Assembly: GCA_903930165.1 (NCBI GenBank)
Contig: CAIYXO010000340.1
Coordinates: 1 to 6,090 of the forward strand
Length of the DNA: 6,090 bases
Reading direction: 5' to 3'
From: an uncultured Verrucomicrobiota bacterium
GTDB lineage: Bacteria > Verrucomicrobiota > Verrucomicrobiia > Limisphaerales > UBA9464
Every line of letters starts with the position of its first letter. Positions within the stretch are counted from its first letter, which is position 1. A program made the translations under genes and the position numbers. Under the pieces are notes generated by a model. That model did no database searches. It worked only from the letters and a program-made list of their open reading frames with translations, and had not been told where the DNA came from. Of this stretch, positions 1 through 5,451 are shown piece by piece.

Positions 1-1586
1 AGGCTGTAGGCACGGAGCAGGTCCAGCTGCTGGCGGGCATCGAGGCGGTTCCAGTCGAGGCGATCGAGTGCGGCGAGCAGACGCGGCTGCAGGGTGGCGT
101 CCGGGGCCGGGTCGGTCGGCTTGCGATGCGGGGCGTCCTTGCCGCTGACGCGGGCGAGGGCCATCGCGGACTGGATGAGGCGGTCGGGGTTGGACTCGGA
201 CAGCGCGCGGTCGGTCCAGGCCGACGGTGCCTGCCATTCGAGGGCCACGCGGGCGGCGAAACGGAGCGCGCGATCCTTGCTGCCAAGCGCCTTCCAAACG
301 GTGTCGAGGCTGGCCTTGGACGGGCTTTCGACGAAGCGGCCATGGAGCGCTTCGAGCTCGCGGCGGGCGGCGAGGGCGGTGTTGCGGCGCTTGTTGGCGA
401 CGACCGGGGCGGTGGACTCGGTGCCGTTGTAGGTCACCCGGTACAGCGCGGACTGAGTGCGGCGTCCGCCGATGGCGAAGTACATCGCGCCGTCGTTGTG
501 GACGACGATGTCGGTCAACGGCAGCGGGGAGCCGGAGATGAACTCCTCGCGGGTGCCGGTGTAGCCGGCGCCGTCCTGTTTCAGGTGGACGGCGTAGAGC
601 TTGCCGTAGCTCCAGTCGTTGATGAAGAGGGCGTCCTGGTACTTGGCGGGGAACTTCGCGCCGTAGCCGAAGGTGACGCCGGTCGGGGAACCCGGGCCGA
701 TGTCGACGACCGAGCCGACGCTGTCGGCATAATAGGCGGGCCACTTGCCGGCGCCGCTGCGCCAGCCGTACTCGCCTCCGCTGACGACATGGTTCACGCG
801 GGTGGGACGGTACCACGGGGTGTTCATGTCCCACTCCATGTCGGCGTCGTAGGTGAACAGTTCACCGTCGCGGTTGAAGGCAGCGTCGTACTCGTTGCGG
901 AAGCCGGTCGCCACCAGGTCCCACTGCTTTCCATCGGGATCCGTCCGGGCGATCCAGCCTCCCGGCGCCAGGACGCCCTTCATGAAGCCGTTGCCATCCC
1001 AGAGCCGCTGGATGAGATGATCCTCACCCCAGATCGGGCGCATGTGGGTGGAAGCCATCTCGGTGAGACGGGTCTGGTTCCCGATGACGAGCGTGAGGGA
1101 CTTCTTGTCCGGCGACAGGAGGATCGCGTGGGGACCGTGCTCGCCACCGCCGTCGAGCTTGCGGAGCAGTTCGACGGAATCGAAGCGGTCGTCGCCGTCC
1201 GTGTCGCGGACGCGGTAGAATCCGCGGCCCTGGAGGGTCTCCTCGTTGACCATCACGTAGAGGCTGTCGAAGGCGTACAGGAGGCCGTGGGCGCCGCCGA
1301 TCTTCAGGTCGATGGTCTCGATGGCGGGTTCCGCGGTCGTTCCGACGGCGGGGAGGGTGAGGCGGTAGAGCTTGCCGTACTGGTCCGAGACGATGAGGCG
1401 ACCCTTCGGATCGGAGCACATGGAGACCCAGGAACCCTTCTGTTCCTTGGGGACGGTGTAGAGCAGTTCGGCCTTGAACCCGGGCGCGATCTTCAGCGCG
1501 TTGACCGGGGTGGCACCTTGGCCGAGGGCGACGACGGAGGCCACGGCGCCGATGGCGGCGGACCAGAGGACGTGACGGGGGGACAT
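1..1586 (-). CDS. Secreted beta-propeller dehydrogenase-like protein, PVC-type (3' end outside window)
   Basis: The minus-strand frame is open from an ATG at 1584-1586 to the window edge, giving 528 residues without a stop. It begins with a short basic start (MSPRH), a hydrophobic stretch at about residues 6-22 and a likely cleavage site near GQGA-TPV, so the protein is probably exported. Residues of about 30-390 look like a sugar/sorbosone-dehydrogenase-type beta-propeller, with repeated strands such as GRLIVSDQYGKLYRL, a GGGEHGPHA motif (residues 146-154) and FINDWSYGKLYAV. A DTDGDDRFDSVE loop at 128-139 resembles a calcium-binding D-x-D-G-D loop. From about residue 398 the sequence becomes charged and helical, like the HEAT-type repeats of this family. 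In Verrucomicrobiota and Planctomycetota such proteins usually continue to a C-terminal cytochrome c domain (CxxCH). That part is not visible here, so electron transfer through haem is inference. The ATG was chosen because the signal peptide starts there; no strong ribosome site precedes it. The substrate is unknown. Confidence 0.85.
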   Translation of the reverse strand, partial: MSPRHVLWSAAIGAVASVVALGQGATPVNALKIAPGFKAELLYTVPKEQKGSWVSMCSDPKGRLIVSDQYGKLYRLTLPAVGTTAEPAIETIDLKIGGAHGLLYAFDSLYVMVNEETLQGRGFYRVRDTDGDDRFDSVELLRKLDGGGEHGPHAILLSPDKKSLTLVIGNQTRLTEMASTHMRPIWGEDHLIQRLWDGNGFMKGVLAPGGWIARTDPDGKQWDLVATGFRNEYDAAFNRDGELFTYDADMEWDMNTPWYRPTRVNHVVSGGEYGWRSGAGKWPAYYADSVGSVVDIGPGSPTGVTFGYGAKFPAKYQDALFINDWSYGKLYAVHLKQDGAGYTGTREEFISGSPLPLTDIVVHNDGAMYFAIGGRRTQSALYRVTYNGTESTAPVVANKRRNTALAARRELEALHGRFVESPSKASLDTVWKALGSKDRALRFAARVALEWQAPSAWTDRALSESNPDRLIQSAMALARVSGKDAPHRKPTDPAPDATLQPRLLAALDRLDWNRLDARQQLDLLRAYS

Positions 1587-1724
1587 GCGCCCAGAGCCTG
1601 TTGGAAAAGCGGACTCGGCGACAAGTCCACAGGCGTCTGCGCGCGGAGAATCCAGAAGGGATAACCGGGAACGGCCCCGGGACCGGCACCCCTGCGGAAC
1701 GATGCAGAAGGGACCACCGCGCAA

Positions 1725-1747
1725 AGCGGCGAAGCCGCGAAGCCGCT
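1725..1747. repeat. Tandem GCGAAGCC repeat with embedded hairpin
   Basis: GCGAAGCC occurs twice back to back at 1729-1736 and 1737-1744. The same bases form a tight hairpin, GCGGC (1726-1730), loop GAA, GCCGC (1734-1738), or alternatively AGCGGC (1725-1730) with GCCGCT (1742-1747). It lies about 140 bases upstream of the propeller gene start. It could be a dispersed intergenic repeat or part of that gene's 5' untranslated region. The role is unknown. Confidence 0.5.
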
Positions 1748-1801
1748 GGGGATCGGGTTGGAAGCGGCAGGAGTCCCGAAGCGGACCGGCAAACCGAACT
1801 G

Positions 1802-1836
1802 GGGGGCGCCATCTCGGAGCCGGATCCGGCGCCCCC
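1802..1836 (-). terminator. GC-rich hairpin, possible metF transcription end
   Basis: A perfect 9-bp stem, GGGGGCGCC at 1802-1810 and GGCGCCCCC at 1828-1836, with a 17-base loop. The right arm overlaps a 12-bp palindrome, GCCGGATCCGGC, at 1819-1830. It lies about 75 bases past the metF stop in the direction of metF transcription. There is no clean U-run after it on the minus strand (only a short TTT some bases on), so it is not a canonical intrinsic terminator. It may instead protect the RNA end or be a repeat element. Confidence 0.35.
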
Positions 1837-1862
1837 TTGGCGGCTTGGCGTTTTTGCGTGCG

Positions 1863-1904
1863 GTCGGCTTTTGTTCCGATCGAATCGCTGGGGCCCAGGC
1901 CGAC
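1863..1904. repeat. Nested inverted repeat, potential three-way junction
   Basis: An outer stem GTCGGC (1863-1868) / GCCGAC (1899-1904) encloses two adjacent small hairpins: CGAT-CGA-ATCG (1877-1887) and CTGG-GGC-CCAG (1888-1898). Only eight bases (1869-1876, TTTTGTTC) are left unpaired. It starts six bases after the metF stop codon on the transcribed strand. No U-run follows on either strand, so a simple intrinsic terminator is unlikely. The inner stems are only 4 bp, so chance cannot be excluded. Confidence 0.4.
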
Positions 1905-1910
1905 GATCCG

Positions 1911-2801
1911 TCAGGCCCTGCCGAGGTTCTTGAGGATCTGCACCGTCGAGTGGGCCTTGTTGAGAGTGTAGAAGTGCACGCCGGGCGCGCCCTCCTTCAA
2001 CAGTTCCTCGATCTGGCGGGTGCAGTATTCGATGCCGAAATCGATCACCGCGGCATCGTCGTCGCCCAGTTCCTCGAGTCGGGCCAGGAAGGTTTCCGGC
2101 AGGCGCGCCCCGCACAGGGCGGTGAACTTCTTGGTCTGGTTCCGGGAAAGCACCGGCAGCAGGCCGGCGATCAACGGGACGTCCACACCCAGCTTCCGGG
2201 TGAGGTGATCGCGGAACTCGAGGTAGTCGGCGTTGTTGAAGAAGAGTTGGGTCACGACGAACTGGGCGCCCTGGCGGACCTTGTCGGCGAGGTGGTCCCA
2301 ATCGACGTGTTTGCCGCCGGACTGGTTGATGTGGCCTTCCGGGAAGCCGGCGGTCCCGATGCTGAAGCCCCCGCGTTCCTTCAGGTAGGCGACCAGCTCC
2401 GAGGAGTACCGGAAGCCGCCTTCGGTCTGGACCCATTCACCGCCGCCCGGCGGATCGCCGCGGAGGGCGAGGAGGTTCTTGACTCCACGTCCGGCCGCCT
2501 CGTCCACCACCGAACCCAGTTCCGCCCGCGTCGCATTCACGCAGGTGAGATGCATCATGGTGGTCAGGTCGAATTCCCGTTGGATGCGGTCGACGATCCC
2601 GATGGTCTTGTCCCGGGTGGTGCCGCCGGCCCCGTAGGTGACCGAACAGTAGTCCGGCTTCGCGGCCACCAGCGCCGGCAGGGTGTTCTGGAAGAGGTTC
2701 CGTTCGCCTTCCTCCGTCTTCGGCGGAAAGAACTCGATCGAGAAGGAGGGACGTCCCTTGGCGTGGTTTTCCCGATGGATCTCGTGGATGTGGCGAATCA
2801 T
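1911..2801 (-). CDS. metF: Methylenetetrahydrofolate reductase
   Basis: FAD-dependent cytoplasmic enzyme reducing 5,10-methylene-tetrahydrofolate to 5-methyl-tetrahydrofolate, the methyl donor for methionine synthesis. The translation carries the family's signatures in order: SIEFFPPKT near the N-terminus (E23 matches the catalytic Glu28 of E. coli MetF), VTYGAGGT (54-61), HLTCVNAT (84-91), LLALRGDPP (D116 matches the flavin-contacting Asp120) and a C-terminal GVHFYTLNKAHST. With the ATG at 2799-2801 the protein is 296 residues, the same length as E. coli MetF, and the TIM-barrel is complete. The frame stays open upstream, so a GTG at 2813 (preceded by AGGA) or a TTG at 2837 are possible starts adding 4 or 12 residues; these extra residues show no family similarity I recognise. 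It is transcribed away from the oxidoreductase gene at 2960. I see no recognisable SAM riboswitch or MetJ-like box upstream. Confidence 0.96.
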   Translation of the reverse strand: MIRHIHEIHRENHAKGRPSFSIEFFPPKTEEGERNLFQNTLPALVAAKPDYCSVTYGAGGTTRDKTIGIVDRIQREFDLTTMMHLTCVNATRAELGSVVDEAAGRGVKNLLALRGDPPGGGEWVQTEGGFRYSSELVAYLKERGGFSIGTAGFPEGHINQSGGKHVDWDHLADKVRQGAQFVVTQLFFNNADYLEFRDHLTRKLGVDVPLIAGLLPVLSRNQTKKFTALCGARLPETFLARLEELGDDDAAVIDFGIEYCTRQIEELLKEGAPGVHFYTLNKAHSTVQILKNLGRA

Positions 2802-2829
2802 CGGCCACGACACTGCCGGGGTCGTCCTG

Positions 2830-2959
2830 AAAATCAATAGTCAAATCAACGAATCAGGATGGGATGATATGTAATGCCTCAAAGGGTATGCCCAGAAAAA
2901 GGGAGCGGGGTGAAGGAAGGCGGGCTTGAGTCGGGGCTGGGGACGGACTAGCAACGGGC
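2830..2959. promoter_or_regulatory. Divergent intergenic region, probable promoters for metF and the oxidoreductase gene
   Basis: metF and the oxidoreductase gene are transcribed away from each other, so both promoters should lie here. The metF-proximal part (about 2830-2880) is clearly AT-richer than its surroundings. On the minus strand it carries three TGATT repeats (plus-strand AATCA at 2832-2836, 2844-2848 and 2852-2856) and a TATCAT/TACAT stretch that could be a -10 element. On the plus strand TGTAAT at 2870-2875 resembles a -10 box, but no good -35 sits at the right distance. The right half (about 2894-2924) is almost pure purine. The elements are suggestive only; no known operator is recognised. 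Confidence 0.35.
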
Positions 2960-4324
2960 ATGACTCGCCGCCGCTTCATCCAATCGGGCACCCTCGCGTC
3001 CGCGCTCAGCTTCGTCCCCACGACCTTCGCACAGGACCGTCCGCTCCGGGTCGGCCTGATCGGTACGGGATGGTACGGGAAGGGGAGCCTGTTGAGGGCG
3101 CTGCAGGTGGCGCCGATCGAGGTGGTTCTGTTGTGCGACACCGACAGCCGGATGCTTTCCGAGGCTGCGGAATTGGTTTCCCAGAGGCAGAAGTCCGGAA
3201 AGAAGCCGCGTTTGTACCGGGATTTCCGCAAGGCCATCGCCGAGGGGGACGTGGACGTGATGATGGTTTCGACGCCGGACCATTGGCATGCGGTGCCGGC
3301 GATCGCGGCGATGAAGGCGGGAATGGACGTGTACTGCGAGAAGCCGACCGGCGTGGACGTGGTGGAGAGCCAGTCCATGGTGGCGGCCGCGCGGAAGTAC
3401 AACCGGATCGTGCAGGTGAACACCCAGCGCCGCAGCACCCCGCACCTGATCGAGGCCAAGGACGAGATCATCGCCGCCGGCAAGCTGGGCAAGATCCAGA
3501 AGGTCGAGATCGGCGTGTGGTGGCACATGCGGAACCGCGACACCTTGGCGACAGCTCCGGATATGGCGCCGCCCGAGACGCTGGACTACGAGATGTGGAC
3601 CGGGCCGGCGCCGTTGAAGCCCTATTCGAAGATCCATCATCCCCGGGGCTGGCGTGCATTCAACGAGTATGGAAACGGCATCGTGGGAGACATGTGCGTG
3701 CACATGCTGGACATGGTGCGATGGCTCCTGGGACTGGGCTGGCCGGAGGAGATCAGCTCCTGGGGAGGCATCCTGAACGACCGGGCGGCGCGGGCGAACA
3801 TCAGCGACACGCAGACGGCGATCTTCAAGTATCCGGACTTCGACGTGACCTGGAACCACCGGACCTGGGGGCGTTCGCCGGAGCCCGACCCGGACTTCCA
3901 GTGGTTCGGCACGATCCATGGGGAGAAGGGCACGCTGAAGTGCAGCGTCTTCAAGTACGAGTTCACGCCGGCCGGCGCCAGCAAGCCGGAGCGGAGCCGG
4001 AAGGCGCTGCTGGAGTTCGACAAGTATCCCGAGGACGAGACCGAGAAGGATCTCGAACGCCATGTCGCGTCGGCCATGCGTGGACACTGGAGGAACTTCC
4101 TCGAGGCGCGTCAGAAGCGGGGGTCGATGCTGCCTGTGGCCGACATCGAGCAGGCACACATCTCCAGCAGTTCCTGCTTTTTGGCTAATATGTCGATGAA
4201 GCTGGGCCGATCGCTCAAGTGGGATCCGAAGGCCCATCTGGTGCTGAGCGACTCCGAAGCCAACTCGTTGTTGGCCAGGCCTTACCGTGGGCCGTGGGAG
4301 CACCCGAATCCGGCCACGGTCTGA
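2960..4324 (+). CDS. Gfo/Idh/MocA family oxidoreductase with Tat signal peptide
   Basis: A 454-residue NAD(P)-dependent sugar or cyclitol oxidoreductase-like protein. The N-terminus TRRRFIQSG is a twin-arginine motif followed by a short hydrophobic stretch and TFA-QD (cleavage near residue 24), so export in folded form by Tat is likely. The Rossmann fold starts at RVGLIGTGWYGKG (G35-x-G37-x-x-G40), continues with the acidic end of strand two at C59-D60, STPDHWHA (104-111) and the family's YCEKP motif (125-129). The C-terminal alpha/beta domain includes GDMCVHMLD, where D244 and H248 match the conserved D-x-x-x-H pair near the active site. Such Tat-type members (glucose-fructose oxidoreductase is the best-known case) often hold NADP tightly. 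They are abundant in Verrucomicrobiota and Planctomycetota. The start is well fixed: an in-frame TGA lies at 2927-2929 and this is the only start codon after it. The ribosome site is weak. The substrate is unknown. Confidence 0.93.
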   Translation: MTRRRFIQSGTLASALSFVPTTFAQDRPLRVGLIGTGWYGKGSLLRALQVAPIEVVLLCDTDSRMLSEAAELVSQRQKSGKKPRLYRDFRKAIAEGDVDVMMVSTPDHWHAVPAIAAMKAGMDVYCEKPTGVDVVESQSMVAAARKYNRIVQVNTQRRSTPHLIEAKDEIIAAGKLGKIQKVEIGVWWHMRNRDTLATAPDMAPPETLDYEMWTGPAPLKPYSKIHHPRGWRAFNEYGNGIVGDMCVHMLDMVRWLLGLGWPEEISSWGGILNDRAARANISDTQTAIFKYPDFDVTWNHRTWGRSPEPDPDFQWFGTIHGEKGTLKCSVFKYEFTPAGASKPERSRKALLEFDKYPEDETEKDLERHVASAMRGHWRNFLEARQKRGSMLPVADIEQAHISSSSCFLANMSMKLGRSLKWDPKAHLVLSDSEANSLLARPYRGPWEHPNPATV

Positions 4325-4398
4325 CCCGTTTCAGAGGGGTGTTCCAGTCCCGCGATTCTGATAAATTGTCTCGTTTTTTGCGTCGTGGCGGGCGAAGG
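4325..4398 (+). promoter_or_regulatory. AT-richer leader upstream of the desaturase gene, possible promoter
   Basis: This 74-base gap contains an AT-rich patch (GATTCTGATAAATTG, about 4354-4368) and a T6 run (4374-4379) in otherwise GC-rich DNA. GATAAA/ATAAAT at 4360-4366 could be a -10 box, but no convincing -35 is present. No hairpin precedes the T-run, so it is not an intrinsic terminator for the upstream gene. The desaturase may have its own promoter here or be read through from the oxidoreductase gene. Confidence 0.3.
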
Positions 4399-5313
4399 AT
4401 GGTGGTGGTGATCCGTTCCTCTACCCATCCGGCGCCGACCAGTGCCGGTGTTCGTCGTACGCAGATCTTCACGTTGATCGCGATTCTGGTGCCGTGGCTG
4501 GGCTTCATCACGGCGGGCGTCCTGGCCTGGAACCGCATCCTGGGGTGGACCGACCTCGCGTTGTTCTTCGTGATGTACCTGATTGCCGGCTTCGGCATCA
4601 CGGGAGGCTACCATCGGCTTTTCACCCATCGGAGCTTCCAGTGTCCGAGCTGGGTGCGGTTCCTTTTCGGGGTTGCCGGCTCGATGGCGCTCCAGGGCCC
4701 GCTCTTCTTCTGGGTGGCGACCCATCGTCGTCATCACCAGTACAGCGACGTGGAGGGTGATCCGCATTCCCCCCATGAGCACGGTGAGGGAATGGTCGGC
4801 CTGGTGAAGGGATTCTGGCACGCCCACCTCGGCTGGATGTTCCGTGGCGCCGACGCCATGGCCACCCGGAGTCTTCCCGACCTGTCCCGTGACGGAACCG
4901 CCCGCCTGATCCACCGGGGATTCGTGTTCTGGGCATTGGCCGGCATGGCGATTCCGGCGATCCTAGGCGGCCTGATCCAGCAGAGCTGGATGGGAGCTCT
5001 CACCGGGTTCCTGTGGGGCGGACTGGCCCGGATCTTCGTCACCCATCACGCCACCTGGAGCGTCAATTCGATCTGCCATCTTTGGGGTTCCCGGGATTTC
5101 GCGACCCGCGACGACAGCCGGAACAATCCCGCTGTGGCCCTGGTGTCCCTGGGTGAGGGTTGGCACAACAACCACCACGCCCATCCCCAGTCGGCCCGGC
5201 ATGGTCTCCGTTGGTTCCAGATCGATCCGACCTGGATCCTGATCTGGACCCTGCTGCGTCTGCGCCTGGCTTCGAACGTCCAGTTGGCGCGTGCCGGAAC
5301 CGCTCCGGCCTGA
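4399..5313 (+). CDS. Membrane fatty-acid desaturase (acyl-CoA delta-9 type)
   Basis: A di-iron integral membrane desaturase of 304 residues that introduces a double bond into saturated acyl chains, adjusting membrane fluidity. All three histidine boxes of the stearoyl-CoA desaturase class are present: HRLFTH (72-77), HRRHH (109-113) and HNNHH (256-260). So is NSICH (223-227), which supplies the extra Asn/His metal ligands. WVATHRRHHQYSD followed by DPHSP is typical of this class. Hydrophobic segments lie at about 23-44, 52-70, 88-105, 173-192 and 195-212, matching the usual membrane topology with His boxes on the cytoplasmic face. The ATG at 4399 directly follows GGCGAAGG; this is close for a ribosome site, so one of the GTG codons at 4402-4410 might be used instead. 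The frame is open upstream into the preceding gene, but those residues do not look like desaturase. Whether the substrate is acyl-CoA or a lipid-linked chain cannot be decided. Confidence 0.94.
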   Translation: MVVVIRSSTHPAPTSAGVRRTQIFTLIAILVPWLGFITAGVLAWNRILGWTDLALFFVMYLIAGFGITGGYHRLFTHRSFQCPSWVRFLFGVAGSMALQGPLFFWVATHRRHHQYSDVEGDPHSPHEHGEGMVGLVKGFWHAHLGWMFRGADAMATRSLPDLSRDGTARLIHRGFVFWALAGMAIPAILGGLIQQSWMGALTGFLWGGLARIFVTHHATWSVNSICHLWGSRDFATRDDSRNNPAVALVSLGEGWHNNHHAHPQSARHGLRWFQIDPTWILIWTLLRLRLASNVQLARAGTAPA

Positions 5314-5380
5314 TTCCCGATCCGGCGGGCATTTTGCCGTCCGCCGAAGCTTCCTGAACCGTTCGGCTTCAAACGAAAGA

Positions 5381-5404
5381 GGGCGTCCCATGGGACGCCC
5401 TTTT
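5381..5404 (+). terminator. Intrinsic terminator of the desaturase gene
   Basis: A perfect 10-bp inverted repeat, GGGCGTCCCA (5381-5390) / TGGGACGCCC (5391-5400), is followed at once by TTTTCT and preceded by GAAAGA. The hairpin lies 67 bases after the desaturase stop. The loop must open a few of the central bases (CCATGG). The A-rich left flank means it may also work weakly in the opposite direction, against transcripts from the convergent gcvT. Confidence 0.85.
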
Positions 5405-5423
5405 CTGTTTCCTCGCCCGACAA

Positions 5424-5443
5424 CCACCCCGGCACCGGGGTGG
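5424..5443 (-). terminator. Hairpin downstream of gcvT, candidate terminator
   Basis: CCACCCC (5424-5430) pairs with GGGGTGG (5437-5443) around a six-base loop. On the minus strand it begins 8 bases after the gcvT stop and is followed by TTGTCGG, a weak U-run. It could end gcvT transcription alone or together with the stronger hairpin at 5381-5400. Confidence 0.5.
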
Positions 5444-5451
5444 CGGAGCGA

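Larger units (their letters stand above)
1587..1910. other. Intergenic spacer rich in inverted and direct repeats
   Basis: About 324 bases between the metF stop and the start of the propeller protein, both on the minus strand. I find no convincing gene; the open frames crossing it have proline- and arginine-rich, non-family translations. It holds a compact nested inverted repeat (1863-1904), a 9-bp hairpin (1802-1836), a tandem 8-mer with a small hairpin (1725-1747) and a 9-base direct repeat CAGAAGGGA at 1653-1661 and 1705-1713. It should also contain the promoter of the propeller gene, but I cannot pick a clear -35/-10 pair. The spacer length suggests the two genes are separate transcription units. 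Confidence 0.6.

Noticed and set aside
126..1664. A 512-codon open frame on the plus strand opposite the propeller gene
   Set aside because: It is a mirror frame caused by high GC and third-position bias; its translation is low-complexity (G, A, V, D, E rich) without a family match, while the opposite strand encodes a clear protein with a signal peptide.
1024..2436. A 470-codon minus-strand open frame spanning the metF end, the spacer and the propeller start
   Set aside because: It is proline- and arginine-rich in a shifted frame of two real genes and shows no domain.
2838..2959. A SAM-type riboswitch in the metF leader
   Set aside because: The leader is short and I do not see the conserved core or long paired stems of known SAM riboswitches.
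2926..2960. A leaderless promoter for the oxidoreductase (TTGAGT, 17 bases, TAGCAA, transcription start near the ATG)
   Set aside because: Spacing fits but the -10 matches the consensus at only about half its positions, which is expected by chance.
2926..4188. A 420-codon plus-strand frame with a TTG start, well placed behind AAGGAAGG (2913-2920)
   Set aside because: The purine-rich ribosome-like site is attractive, but the product is a +1-type shadow of the oxidoreductase gene with no recognisable fold; the real gene's motifs are in the other frame.
2948..4303. A 451-codon minus-strand frame opposite the oxidoreductase gene
   Set aside because: The translation is rich in R, H, L and G and matches no family; it is an antisense shadow.
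4374..4379. The T6 run as a terminator for the oxidoreductase gene
   Set aside because: No GC-rich hairpin lies directly upstream of it.
4282..4914. A 210-codon minus-strand frame opposite the desaturase
   Set aside because: Antisense shadow; the histidines come from the complement of repeated GTGGTGGTG-type codons.
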